Shown here: positions 47,506-59,648 of the stretch, in pieces
Layout of the letters: the number at the start of each line of letters is the position of its first letter
Position numbering within the stretch: position 1 is the first letter of the stretch
Assembly: GCA_029582155.1 (NCBI GenBank)
Contig: CM055897.1
Span: 3,455,001 to 3,519,000 of the forward strand
Length of the DNA stretch: 64,000 nt
Direction: 5' to 3'
DNA from: Panopea generosa
Lineage: Eukaryota; Mollusca; Bivalvia; Adapedonta; Hiatellidae
Position numbers and translations under genes: made by a program
The notes under the pieces: generated by a model
What the model was told of the DNA's origin: nothing
Database searches by the model: none
What the model saw: the letters and a program-made list of their open reading frames with translations, nothing else

Positions 47506-47874
47506 TATTAACTTTGGTATATTAGTACAAATTGGTATATTAGTATACTAGCGACAGTATTGTGATCAGTAAATATTCATTTTATCCGTACGTTCCGTTT
47601 GCTTTTATGATACTGTTTAGCTAATGAAACACTTTGCAAGTTCAAACAACTATTATCGTTATACAATAAATGACGAATATCAAGTATACATTACCCCATA
47701 TTAAATATATATATGTAACAATCAACCTCAATCATACATTAGTTAATTAGATCATATAGCTATAGTCCATAATATTACTTCTACTTCGTACGCAATAAAG
47801 ACAGGAAACAGTATTTTCTGAGTATAGATATATTTAACTAAAAAACTGTTTACATATACTGCGACACATGTCCA
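47506..47874. other. AT-rich stretch, no gene seen
   Basis: Nothing supportable. Confidence 0.4.
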
Positions 47875-47985
47875 TGTAGAGATCGTTACTAGAGACAGGC
47901 TCCATTGTCCCGGATATGAACACCCAGCTCGTGTTCGGCCCCCATCACATTACCATGGGTGATGTCCATGCTCAGCACTCTTTAA
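47875..47985 (-). other. GC-rich block with exon-like minus-strand frame
   Basis: In a strongly AT-rich neighbourhood these ~110 bp are about half GC. On the minus strand they read RVLSMDITHGNVMGAEHELG then VHIRDNGACL and a stop. An AAAG precedes the frame at the presumed acceptor side but the pyrimidine tract is weak. It could be a terminal exon, a pseudo-exon or part of an unrecognised repeat. Confidence 0.25.
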
Positions 47986-48799
47986 TATCTCAAACTTTGA
48001 TTTGTATAGATTGTGAAACAATCAATAAACAATGGCTATAATAGTGTTTATAGATGCAAACTTTATTAAATAAACGTATAACCACCGGCATGTTCAACTG
48101 ATATAATATTTGGAGTTATCGTATATAAATAATATTTGTATTCAACGAAATAGACAGTCTCCTCTAAGGTCTCACATATAATTAAGAGATTAACTACGAT
48201 ATGATGCTAAAGGGAAGTAATTTGTCCCCTAATTCGCTTTGAAGACACTTGGCATAGGGTAAAGTAATATTATTTTAATGGGCAATAATCTGTAAAATTA
48301 TAGCCTCAAGATAAATACATTTATTTTATTTTTTCAACATCCTGCTCCAGACGACCATATAAAAACTCCGAACATAAGTTCAAAGCTGATCCATTTAAAA
48401 TGTACTAATGAATAATAATTGTCTTAAAACAAAATTGCGAACAAATTGCAACATCTGACAATTTACAAAACATTCCTGTTCTTTGAATAATTTAATCAAT
48501 ATGTCCCTGAAGAACCATTTGATCGTAATTTGCAGCATTTGATTGTATCCGACAATTATCATTGTTATAGTGCTTCTCCCAGATGTGCAGGTACAACTTG
48601 TAAATAAAATGTTCAGAAATATTTCAATGTGTTTCTTAACGATTACATACACGAGTTTTAAAATAAGAATTAGACGTTAATAAATGGACCCATTCATTTT
48701 TTTACAAGTAAAACATGAAGTTTTACAAAACAATATACGTTTGAGCTTTGATTTCTGTACTAATTATTTTATAGACACAATTTAAATTCCCCGGCATAC
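47986..48799. other. AT-rich stretch, no gene seen
   Basis: Nothing supportable. Confidence 0.4.
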
Positions 48800-49010
48800 T
48801 GCATAATGCTTATACTGATTGGGTCACTATCACATGTCGATATAGTAGGAGGATGCTGATTGGTCAGTAAATTTGACGTTTGGAAAGCCACTTTTGAGCA
48901 CGCTGTTTCGTCAGTTGTTTCAGCTAAAGTTTGAATGGCATCATAGTTCAGTAAACGTTCAATAGCTATGCATTATGGAGTGTGGGACAGTCAGCGTGGA
49001 ATACTGATTT
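48800..49010 (+). repeat. Promoter-like dispersed repeat R5, copy 1
   Basis: Shares with 51,285-51,480 and (inverted) 57,392-57,545 the phrases GAGCACG, TGATTGGTCAG (displaced here), CAGTTGTTTCAGC, TTTGAATG and TGTGGGACA. The CRE-like octamer seen in the other copies is degraded here (TGGCATCA). Confidence 0.65.
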
Positions 49011-49869
49011 TGCATTGAAGTTAATAGACCTGAATCTGGAGAAATCAGGTTCTATATAAAGCCTTTATAATACTACTAAATCCGAAGCTAGCGACATCGT
49101 TAATGTTTTCTATAATTATATAACTATCGTTACTGTGTTCATTTACTTCTTCATTTAGCATGCTACTGGAACTCCCTTCCATAAAATAGCTTGTAGGATA
49201 AAATCTCAATAACATTTCTACACTCGTTCGTATTATTGTCGAATTTACTGTACTAAAGTGAGTGATACTTAGCCATGCCCTTGCATGTAGTAAGATGTAT
49301 TGGCTATATAAAATAGTTACGATATTCAATTATCTTAAACAAAGAAATCCAAGATGGAAAACCATTAGAGCCTGCATTGTCTTGACGAAACACTTGATGC
49401 TGAAATTTAATATTCTGCAATGTGGTCACGGCAAGAAACACAATCGATAGCGGATGACTATTAACATTAAGGGGAAACAAATGTAAATTTAAAAAAAGGA
49501 AAATGTATATTTAACATGAAATGAAGCATTTAAAGGTCATAGTCACCAATATGTTTGTATTAGTTTTTGTCACAAAGTATATGTTTTGTTATTAATTATT
49601 TAGAATAATGTCGACAAATATATATATATATTGAAACATTCTCGCATATGTTAAAGACATGCATCTTGAATATGTCATTTTATAATCAGAGTCAATTTCA
49701 ATTAGGGAATAGAAAGCTGGCTTGAGTTTTAAATTAAGTTATAGCATTCATGCCGTATTGTTTTCGCATGTTAAATGGTTACGTCATCAAATGAAAGACC
49801 GTAACCGTTGTTACTTCAGGATATATTGGTAAAAAAAGCCTTAAATGATAATTAAATGTGTAAAGAATA
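49011..49869. other. AT-rich stretch, no gene seen
   Basis: A (TA)n tract lies at ~49,619-49,631. Opposed open frames near 49,045-49,450 have no recognisable domain. Confidence 0.4.
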
Positions 49870-49975
49870 GAATTAGAATCGAATCTAAGATGTGCTGTTG
49901 CCATGCCACGTGGCCTGGTGGATATATCGATATAGAAATAGCACCTCCAGTGGAAACAGGAAATACTTCCATGTC
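49870..49975. other. GC-richer block, open on both strands
   Basis: Both strands are open: plus MCCCHATWPGGYIDIEIAPP; minus MEVFPVSTGGAISISIYPPG. The centre holds the inverted pair CCATGCCACGTGGCCTGG with an E-box CACGTG. Possibly an exon relic or regulatory site; no family recognised. Confidence 0.2.
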
Positions 49976-50095
49976 GGTTATAATTAATTGTTTCATCTTC
50001 TTTAAAATGCATTTTTCTTATTTAAATGCTTATCTTTTTATTTTACTGGTATTATTGATGTATAGTTTAAATTTATTTATTTTACTTCGATTGTG

Positions 50096-50260
50096 AAACA
50101 AGTTCTACAACTTAGACAAATCACGCTCGAAGTCTTCCTGGATAGAACCAGTACAAAGCATATGCTGAAAAAAGTGTTTTGCTCAAGAACACCACACATA
50201 GCCGTGGCGAAAGATTGAACCCACGACCCTCCGATCATCGGTTCGGTGCTCTTGATGTAT
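50096..50260 (-). repeat. tRNA-derived SINE fragment, DANA/V-SINE-like
   Basis: On the minus strand GGTCGTGGGTTCAATC (box B) is followed by CTTGAGCAAAACACTT, like the ctgaacaaggcagttaa-type phrase after the tRNA head in V-SINEs, then GGAAGACTTCGAGCGTGATT. The family link is from memory of that phrase and is tentative. Confidence 0.5.
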
Positions 50261-51284
50261 TTTGAACATGTAAAAAGCATTGTTATGTTTAAAATGTGAA
50301 CTTGGAAAAAATCGATGCTTGGAAATCGGGGTATGTAGAGTGAACATACTATACAGAATAAACCATTTTCCTTCTATAAGATAACAATAAAATATCTGCA
50401 ACATTATTTGAAGAGTTGTCAGTGCAAGCTCTCTTTACTTCCTTCTATAACATTCCCCAATATTATCGAATAAGTATTATCTTCATTGTCGCATCTGTTA
50501 TATATATAATGCATATCTAATTTCATTAAATATCTTGCAATTTCAGTTTTGATAATAGTGAAAAATTATTGTATATTGTATATTCTTCAGGGATTTTTGT
50601 TATTAAATGTAACAAATCCAATATGTATAGATGGATTGAAGGTAAAATATGAAAGTATGTTAGTCTAAAAAATATAACCATCTCAGTATCAGAGATCCAA
50701 AACGTGACAAAACAGAAATTTCAATCAGAGAGGTGAAATTGAAATAAAATACTTATTCTATAATTATATATTGCTTGAAGGCCCTCGTCTCGTCATTCAG
50801 TTTCTTTCTAGGATGAAACAAAATCTACGAAAGTCAACAATATGTGACAAATATGACGGATCAATTTGAAATTAATTAGAAATCGAATCATGCGAATAAC
50901 TTGACACACCACAAATTATATAGCTGTTTTAAACAGGAAAACTATTTTAGTCCAACATTGCTATGTTTAGGGAATTTCAATATTATATTTGTTCAAATGT
51001 ATATTCGTTTGGCAATAAAGGCTCTGTAAGTATAAATAGGCATGATATGTTTATATTTTGCTAATTCTAAAGTTTTGTAAAATACTCATATACTTCCTTT
51101 AATAACGATGTTTGTTTATTGTTACCTTACTGGCCAACTACAACGGCCACTCCTGGCTCTGCATATATCGCGAAAATATGTGTCAAATAGGAATGACACG
51201 TGAATCTTCTCTTGCTGAGGAAGCCTTTATATGTCAGTTTTAATACACCCACTATTCCTTTTTTCACCTTATGTGATAGTTTGT
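50261..51284. other. AT-rich stretch, no gene seen
   Basis: Nothing supportable. Confidence 0.4.
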
Positions 51285-51480
51285 AGACCGGATCCAGTTC
51301 TTCCAATAGGGTCTGTTATATAGCAATGTATTTGAGCACGTTGATTGGTCAGTTGCTTCAGCGACACTTTGAATGACGTCACCGTTAAGTAAGCGTCCAA
51401 TAACTATAAAATGTGGGACATGTGTGGAAATCCCTGCAGTTTACATTGGGGATATACCTGATTTGGGAGATTTCAAGTAC
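51285..51480 (+). repeat. Promoter-like dispersed repeat R5, copy 2
   Basis: The best-preserved copy. In order it holds an inverted CCAAT box (TTGATTGGTCAG, ~51,341-51,352), a perfect palindromic CRE (TGACGTCA, 51,374-51,381), a CCAAT (51,397-51,401) and a TATA-like TATAAAA (51,405-51,411). This is a plausible Pol II promoter layout; function is inferred only. Confidence 0.7.
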
Positions 51481-53285
51481 TGAGATAGAATACCTTATGT
51501 GATGTCTTACAAATCTTGACGCAGATTACATCGCGAACAACTTGACCTATATTCATCAACATTTTCAGTCTGAGAATAAGACTCAGACTCGAGTTGTCAA
51601 AAAAATTAGATTCAAATAACAGCTAACAAACAAGTCAAGTGTTATGTTCATTTGCATATACAAGCATTTTTGACGAACACTTAACAGTAATGTTTCAGGA
51701 TCACATTTATTACATATATTTATATGTTTACAAACAATATTTAATTCAGACTCAAAGTATTGTTAAATTCAGGCCAAGCTCCTTCTAGTATTTATTATCG
51801 ACATCTTGACAATGTTATTCTCCGTGTATAGAGTTAAGACCAATATGGACAAGTCATTACAGGTGCTAGCTGACAGCTGCGCCTATATTCGACCAAAGAG
51901 TTTCTTCATTAAAAACCAACGAGGTATACACGGTGCAGTAAACGTGTAGTGATAAACAATGAAGTCCACGTAATCTTTTGCGTAATATTGAATTTAACTT
52001 AGGCTCATTTTCATTACTATAGCAACTCGTTATTTTATATGTGTACAATTTATATTTGATTTTATTGTCCAACAAATCACATTCAAAATATCATTGAGGC
52101 ATGAGCTTAACTAGGAACATGATTTGAAAGTTTCTTTATGACTGATGCATCAAATAAACGAATAAGATAACACCGTCAAAACACAATCAGTTTTATGTTG
52201 TTATCTTGTGTAGATACTTGCCTTAGGTAGAATCGGGTGAAAATAGTATAAGTAGTCGTGATACAAAATCTTAACACAAGCCTCTAATCTACCTGGACGT
52301 CTAACACACCAGTTAATTTTGTACTGTTCGTTATACAGAGAAATGTACTTCTGGGACACTGAACACATTAACAATGGTTCTAAAAGTATTTTGTTTTTTA
52401 TAGATAGTCCCATGTTGGTTCAAATATGTAGGAAAAACACAGGGCTGACAAGATTGCTTTTATGCAATTTCGTTGGTTTGATGACACCCCTTTATTTTGG
52501 ACCATTATGCCCATTTGTTGCAATGAATCATTAAACTGTTATATATTCATCCAACTGTACCAAATGCCATCCAAACTTGGCAGAACTCTTGTAAATGTTC
52601 CAGTGTTCTCATATGTACAAATAATATGACCATTTGAAGCATTTTCAACAAAAATAATGCCCAGCCGATTTACACAGCTCTAAGTTCCTGGGCGCAAGAA
52701 TCTTACTGCCGTCACTAACTGAATGTGAATGATAAGTGAGTCTTAGAGCACTTAGACAAAAATGTATGATAGAGAAAACTAAAACTGTTAATTGAAATAA
52801 ACGTTATTAAATATAATAAAGTGACATCTGTAGTCCAAACAAGTGATTCCGTTTCAGGGCCGAGAACCATAATTTAACAACATTACCATATGAACAATTT
52901 TTTTCTGGAGAAGGATTCTTTATCAAACGTTCATTTCAGCGTGTTGTATTTGTAAGCAAAAAACAAAATAAATTGCCAGTTGGAATTGTGACCTACTAAA
53001 ATATTTGTTAATTACCTGATATAATAGTCTATTGTTATATATTATGATTCGGTTAAAACATGATACCTTTCCAAAAATGACATAATTTTGTGTTTTTACG
53101 GCGAAAATATCGGTGTTTAAATTGTTTTGAACTGCGGATATAAAGATAATATGATAATATAATTATAATAATTGCATTAATGTCACCACAAAGATGGTAA
53201 GATAGGGAGATATTTACATTGTCTAGAAACCTTGTCCAACGACCAGAGACAAGACGCGACTCGAGACCTTAAACTTGGTTAATGG
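51481..53285. other. AT-rich stretch, no gene seen
   Basis: Opposed open frames at 52,201-52,534 carry no recognisable domain. Confidence 0.4.
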
Positions 53286-53288
53286 GTG

Positions 53289-53350
53289 CCCCCCCCCCCC
53301 TTCCCTCCCCCCCCCCCCCCCCCACCCCACCCCACCACCACCACACACAC
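53289..53350. repeat. Poly-C and CA-rich simple repeat
   Basis: C runs of ten or more interrupted by TTC and A, ending in a short (CA)n. The Gly-rich minus-strand frame across it is an artefact. Confidence 0.95.
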
Positions 53351-53446
53351 ACTTATTCACACCATAAAACGAGACTAAAGTAACAGCAAGACATTCCCAG
53401 TATAAACCAAACCAACGTTTAATGATATTTGATTTATTCATTCACA

Positions 53447-53469
53447 GTATATATATATATATATATATA
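53447..53469. repeat. (TA)n microsatellite
   Basis: About eleven TA units. Confidence 0.9.
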
Positions 53470-53529
53470 CAGTTTCTCCATATATACTTGTTTATATAAT
53501 GAAAACAGGGTCGTTTTTATCTGTGCTTT

Positions 53530-54690
53530 GTATTGTGTTTGATGTTTCTTGTATGTAAGTTCATTATTTTACATTCTTGTTTTAAAGTTATAGATCACTA
53601 TTGTGTTTGATGTTCCTTATAATTAAGTTCATTATCTTACATTCTTGTTGAAAAGTTGTAGATCTTTATTGTGTCCCATGTTTCTTAAAATCAACTTCAT
53701 TATTTTATATTCTTGTTGTGAAGTTGAAGATATCTATTGTGTTTCATGTTTCTTATATTTAACTTCATTTTCTTACATTCTTGTGTAAAGTTGTAGATCT
53801 CTATTGTGTTTGATATTTCTTATATTCAACTTCATTATTTTACATTCTTGTTGTAAAGTTGTAGATCTCTATTGTGTTTCATGTTTCTTATATTTAAGTT
53901 CATTAATTTACATTCCTGTTGTAAAGTTGTAGATCTCTATTGTGTTTGATATTTCTTATATTCAACTTCATTATTTTACATTCTTGTTGAAAAGTTGTAG
54001 ATCTCTATTGTGTTTCATGTTTCTTATATTTAACTTCATTTTCTTACATTCATGTTGTAAGATTGTAGATCTCTATTGTGTTTCATGTTTCTTAAACTTA
54101 ACTGTATCATTTTTAATTCTTGTTGTTTCTTATATTTAAGTTTATTAATTTACATTCCTGTTGTAAAGTTGTAGATCTCTATTGTGTTTGATATTTCTTA
54201 TATTCAACTTCATTATTTAACATTCTTGTTGTAAAGCTGTAGATCTCTATTGTGTTTCATGTTTCTTATATTTAAGTTCATTAATTTACATTCCTGTTGT
54301 AAAGTTGTAGATCTCTATTGTGTTTGTTATTTTGTATATTCAACTTCATTATTTTACATTCTTGTTGTTAAGTAGTAGATCTCTATTGTGTTTGCTGTTC
54401 TTATACTTAACTTCATTATTTTCCATTCTTGTTGTAAATTTGTAGATGTCTACTGTGTTTCATGTTTCATAAACTTAGCTTCATTATTTTTCATTTTTAT
54501 TGTAAAGTTGTAGATCTCTATTGTGTTTCATATTTCTTATATTAAAGTTCATTATCTTTCATTCTTGGTGTATAGTTGTAGATCTCTATTGTGTTTCATG
54601 CTTCTTATACTTAACTTCATTATTTTTCATTCTTGTTGTAAAGTTGTAGATCTTTATTGTGTTTCTTGTTTTACTTGCATGATCTTATTT
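53530..54690 (+). repeat. 68-bp minisatellite, ~16-17 copies
   Basis: Unit begins GTAGATCTCTATTGTGTTTC and continues with ATGTTTCTTATATTTAACTT and CATTATTTTACATTCTTG. Copies are 80-95% alike; one near 54,105-54,135 is truncated. Most carry a BglII-type AGATCT. The frames near 53,942-54,139 and 54,523-54,708 are repeat artefacts. Confidence 0.97.
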
Positions 54691-55739
54691 GTTATTCTTA
54701 TCGTTTGATTTAATTGATGTGCCTTAATTTTGCATATTTGAACAAGAAATAAATGTATACAATACTGCAACGTTTGGCCTGCCTTAGTCAGGTGTTCTAT
54801 TTATATATTTACTTAATAACAGCATCTCCACATGTACTCGTTTATATAAAACATGATAGTTTCCAATTTCATGAGTAGTTCTATTTGTTCTTCTGTTCGT
54901 ATATGTTTTATAATTTTTATGTTTCTTTTCCGGCGTATATTATTATCTTTAATGGAAATCGGAATAGTGTGCTTGGTGTGTTTTACTTGTAGGCAAACGT
55001 CCCTGACATAAATTAATCAAATAAAGCAATTAATCGTTATGCTCGTAGTTTTGATAGCTAATACTGGTATTTTCATCCTGATACCAGTCCTTATAAGTCA
55101 CGATTATGTTGTTTTCACGCCAATATCAGATATAATTACAGATTAATCATCAATTGAGTTCCCGAGTGGCGGTCTTGCTTCTGACCGTTTCAAGGATATG
55201 ATATGTAGGTGTCACTACTTTGTATTTTTTGGTTTGTACTCAGTGTGGCTATTCTATATAATAATAATGCTTTACGATGTTTTATTGGTTGTGTTTTTTA
55301 AATGCTACATCGTCTCTTGCTGGTACAAGACAAAACTCATTTAGTTTAGTGTAAACATATTTATTAGTGAATATAAACACAATGTGCAAACAAAATATTG
55401 GTGAACAACAACAGATCAGAACGAAAGCATGATGTTTATGACATTTTTCTCCTAGTCGTACTTTAAATTACACACTTGTGGCAAGTATGAAACTAAAGTA
55501 TATTAGCGATAATAAAAAGACAAACGTATGCTACACCAATGTTTTACTAATAGATATTTACGTGATAGTTTCGTTAAAGAAAAGTTTGTGGGGGGGGGGG
55601 GGTCTCATTTATAGAGTTTCTGTTTGATATTGCGGTTTTCTTTTGTTGTTCGTCCGTAGAAATCAGGTTTAAGCTTTCATTGGCCGGTCCAATGGTACCT
55701 CTGTTATCGTTATTATATATGTTGTTTTGTAACAAGGGT
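54691..55739. other. AT-rich stretch with a poly-G tract
   Basis: A G run lies at ~55,589-55,602. No gene seen. Confidence 0.4.
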
Positions 55740-55900
55740 CCTCCGTGGACACGTGGTCTAAGGCGCCGTCTCAATATAACTTATCTCTCACCGATAAGAT
55801 TCTAGTTCCACTCGCTCCAAAATCTTATGTAAGATGGTATATATGTTACTTGCATCATTCTTCCACGAATAAAACTGGATAAGCCAGATATAACCTGAAA
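55740..55900 (+). repeat. tRNA-derived SINE fragment (Leu-like head), copy 2
   Basis: CACGTGGTCTAAGGCGCCG matches the tRNA-Leu D arm; CTTATCTCTCACCG and a degenerate box B follow. Partner of 266-430. Confidence 0.55.
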
Positions 55901-56472
55901 TGTATTGACAAATGGCGTTAAGCCCCATTCTATCAATGTGTTAATTTTGTTTATGTAGAGCCCTTTGAATGACAGGCCTACTTTTGTACATATAATTTCT
56001 TAATTTTACTTTTTAATCATGTCATTATTGCAATGTGTATGTTGTTTTAGTCTGTCTGAATCACAAACTAAACAAAAATACGTTTTAAATGACGATACAA
56101 ACATTTGAAGTAGCAAAATGAACTTTGGGATTGGTGTTTACACAATTGGCAATGACAATTTAAAATGCGAATCATCAGGGAAACGTATTCTTCTGTTTTA
56201 TTTAAAATCAAGAGTGTTTACTGTTGTACTAATGTTTTCAATACTGTTTCCCTCGAGTAAATATGCAATGTCAACTCTGTTTAGTTTGGTAGGCGTATAA
56301 TCTAATGGAATGGAAACCACGCAGTATCGTGCGTCTGTGACAATGGAATTAGGATTAATTACATTTGAAATCAATGGGCATATGTTAGTACAACACACAA
56401 CCTGGTCAGTCAGATTGATCGAAAGATTATGAGAATAAAATTCCGAATATCGCTAACGAGTAACGGGTATAC
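55901..56472. other. AT-rich stretch, no gene seen
   Basis: Opposed open frames at 56,118-56,398 have no recognisable domain. Confidence 0.4.
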
Positions 56473-56492
56473 AGTTGTTGTTGTTGATGCGG

Positions 56493-56524
<32 letters not shown>

Positions 56525-56585
56525 GGTGGTGGTGTTGTTGTTGTTGTTGTTTGTTGTTTTTTTGTTGTTGGGTTTGTTTGTGTGT
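56473..56585. repeat. (GTT)n/(GGT)n microsatellite
   Basis: Mixed trinucleotide run; it produces Thr/Pro/Asn homopolymer frames on the minus strand. Confidence 0.95.
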
Positions 56586-57391
56586 TGTTGTGATTTTGAA
56601 AAAAAAAGATTTGACTTTCCCATGCCATCGGACAAATTTCTCTACGTTTGAATCAGAGTTGTTTTGTAATATTAAATCATTTAACCGATGCTTCTGGAGA
56701 GTAAACTTCTAGTTTTCTATGCAAAATTGAAAAAGAAATGATATAACACTTTTGATACGTTCCTTGAAATGCCAACACAAAGTTCAAACATCTGAAAAAT
56801 ATTTTACTCTTAGACTTTCCTATGTATAAGCATGAGTGTTTGAAGTTATCTAGAAGACTGATAAATCTCTCCCAAAACAATGTTGATAATAAACATTTGC
56901 TGTCATATATTCACAGTTGACATAATAGTAGCGTTTTTTTTTTCTTTTTAAGAAAGCATTTAATATTTACACCATTACACGTGATTACAATAGTATCATG
57001 CGATATATAGTTGTAAGTATATTATTGTATTGTTTGGATCAATAAAAAAAAATTAGATTTCGAAAATTGTAGACTTGTCAAAACTCAGTTTAAGTATGAG
57101 AATTAGCACGATATGTTACCTTGTAATCTTAGATTATTTTACACTAGATTAAAACTATCTGTTAATCCTCTTAGAATGCGAAATGGACGGTATGACAGAA
57201 ATAAAATTCCAACAAATATTCGTTTATATTGATTGAATTTTGTATAATTTATGACGATGCACTTTGTACATACCCTAATACAATATATGTTCTGTTCTAT
57301 GTTGTAGATATTTTATGTAGCTTTAAGTAGTCTATCCAAGAACCTGATAATGAGATCTATTAACCCCGAACAGCAAAGGATTCTATGTCTG
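56586..57391. other. AT-rich stretch, no gene seen
   Basis: Nothing supportable. Confidence 0.4.
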
Positions 57392-57545
57392 TCCCACAAG
57401 TCATAGCAATTGAACCCGTTCCAAACTGTGACGTCATACAAACTTTCAGTTGAGGCAACTGACTAATCAACGTGCTTAAATATGGCTTTCCCAACATTGC
57501 TATTTAACGGACCCAATCGAGAGAACTGGATCCGTTCTAAAAGTT
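57392..57545 (-). repeat. Promoter-like dispersed repeat R5, copy 3 (inverted)
   Basis: Reverse complement reads GGATCCAGTTCTCTCGATTG, then TAGCAATGTTGGGAAAGCC, GCACGTTGATTAGTCAG, ATGACGTCAC and TGTGGGACAGAC. The CRE octamer is intact; the CCAAT box has one change. Confidence 0.7.
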
Positions 57546-58179
57546 TTAATTAAAAGTAGTAGTTTATAGCTATTTTCTAAAAATAACTAACACAGCGCAC
57601 GGACCTCAAACTAATGATTGACATTCCGATTTTTTCATTGTTGAAAACAACTACGCCATATTTATTTTTGGTGCGTAATAAAGCAATTATTTTGGGAAAT
57701 ACTGAATATATCAGGTAATTATATTTGTTAAATTCCTCAAAAAACCTTAACATATTGTTATATATGATTGGAATCACTGAACATGTTTTATATAGTAAGA
57801 CACTAAGTTATTTGCAAATGTCATCTTAAACTGTCATTGTGTAAGCTACCATCACCAAAAAAATTGTATATTGATTGTTTTATTGTATGTATCATTATAT
57901 GTATTTATTGTAATGTTTGTTTCAGAACGCATGATAGATTTCTGAACATAGGCAATGAGATGATATATATATAATGATTGGATATACATAATATATATAT
58001 AGGGAGATAATTAAATTCAAAACAACGGAATTATATATAATTAAAATACAAGTATTAAAGTATCAGAACTTGAATGGCTCTACCGGATCCAGCCCATTAA
58101 GGGCAATTGAGAAAGTATGTTTTATCCTGTTCGTGGGTTGTCATGTCAGGCTTAAATAAAAAAGTGTATATTCTATTCA
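57546..58179. other. AT-rich stretch, no gene seen
   Basis: (TA)n-rich patches near 57,963-58,002. No gene. Confidence 0.4.
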
Positions 58180-58275
58180 AGTCTAGTCCAGTCCAGTCCC
58201 GTCCAGTCCCCAGTCCATTCAAGTACAGTCCATTCCATTCTATTCTATTTTATTCTATTCTATTCTATTCTATTA
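58180..58275. repeat. (CAGTC)n to (TATTC)n simple repeat
   Basis: GTCCA-type pentamers grade into CTATT pentamers, an apparent mutation-and-expansion series. Confidence 0.9.
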
Positions 58276-58689
58276 GCAAATACTACAGAACAAGCTCTGT
58301 GTGACTGATTACAGGCTGTGTGCACTTTATCGATTTATAAATCACCATTAACCACTCGACTGCAAGACGGGGGGATGACGTTGTTGAAATGATCGGTTTG
58401 TACGGAACCCACAGGGGATAACTTTAACTCAGATATGTGTGTGAAACTCTTCTCTATTCTTGGTGTAACTTAATAGATATCAAACAAAATAGCAATAAGT
58501 GGAACAACTGTAACACTATAGGAGTACATCTAGTGTAAGTGCATCCATTCGGTTGGTAAAATATCAAGAAAAGGTTGAAAAGTTAAATAGAGCGCTCTAC
58601 TTATTAATCTTCTAAGATAAAAATTAGAATAATGATAAAAACACGTGATCTAAGCATCACAGAAACTGTAATATGTTCGTAATAGTATT
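58276..58689. other. AT-rich stretch, no gene seen
   Basis: Nothing supportable. Confidence 0.4.
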
Positions 58690-59276
58690 CTAGAATATAA
58701 TGAGACCCCAAATGAGACAGGTATCTAAAACCTTGCAACTACCGTCTGCTAAGGATAATGAGACCCCGAATGAGACAGGTATCTAAAACCTTGCAACTGT
58801 CGTCTGCTGAGGATAATGAGACCCCGAATGAGACAGGTATCTAAAACCTTGCAACTGTCGTCTGCTGAGGATAATGAGACCCCGAATGAGACAGGTATAT
58901 AAAACCTTGCAACTACCGTCTGCTGAAGATAATGAGACTCTGAATGAGACAGGTATCTAAAACCTTGCAACTGTCGTCTGCTGAGGATAATGAGACTCCG
59001 AATGAGACAGGTATCTAAAACCTTGCAACTACCGTCTGTTGACGATAATGAGACTCCGAAGGAGACAGGTATTTAAAACCTTGCAACTGTTGTCTGTTGA
59101 CGATAATGAGACGCCGAATGAGACAGGTATCTAAAACCTTCCAACTACCGTCTGCTAAGGATAATGAGACGCCGAATGAGACAGGTATCTAAAACCTTGC
59201 AACTGTCGTCTGCTGAGGATAATGAGACCCCGAATGAGACAGGTATTTAAAACCTTGCAACTGTCGTCTGCTGAGG
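58690..59276 (+). repeat. 58-bp minisatellite, 10 copies
   Basis: Unit GATAATGAGACCCCGAATGA then GACAGGTATCTAAAACCTTG and CAACTGTCGTCTGCTGAG. Two unit types (CTGTCGTCTGCTGAGG and CTACCGTCTGCTAAGG) are interspersed. The minus-strand frame across it is an artefact. Confidence 0.97.
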
Positions 59277-59280
59277 ACAA

Positions 59281-59523
59281 ACGTTGAGCAGGTTTGAGTA
59301 AAGCGGTTTGATCAGAGGCAGAGTGTCTGACCTTGAATCTACCCAGAAATAGTATGCGTCAAATGATACTACTAAATAGTAAATATTAGACGGGAGAATT
59401 TTATGCTTTTTTAACTAACAATATCAGTAGGTTTGAGACAATGGGAGGAAACTCCGTCCTTATCGATTTCTCTTTTTAGAACTAAATTTTAACAATACCA
59501 AAATGACAGTTATACCCTTTAGT
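59281..59523. other. Short unannotated spacer
   Basis: Nothing recognised. Confidence 0.35.
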
Positions 59524-59648
59524 TATATTATCTAGTTTGGGCTGTGCCGCCGATATATTATCTAGTTTGGGCTGTGCCGCCGATATATTATCTAGTTTGG
59601 GCTGTGCCGCGGAAATATTACCTAGTCTGGGCTGTGCCGCCGATATAT
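59524..59648 (+). repeat. 30-bp tandem repeat, 4 copies
   Basis: Period exactly 30 bp: ATATTATCTAGTTTGGGCTG then TGCCGCCGAT. Because 30 is a multiple of three the array stays open, e.g. repeated ILSSLGCAAD or YYLVWAVPPI. No start, splice site or partner exon supports coding. Confidence 0.93.

Noticed and set aside
53223-53441. Gly-rich minus-strand protein
   Set aside because: Produced by the poly-C tract.
56453-56635. Thr/Pro/Asn homopolymer protein on the minus strand
   Set aside because: Produced by the GTT/GGT microsatellite.
58749-58970. Repetitive protein across the 58-bp array
   Set aside because: 58 is not a multiple of three, so the reading is an artefact of three phases all being open.
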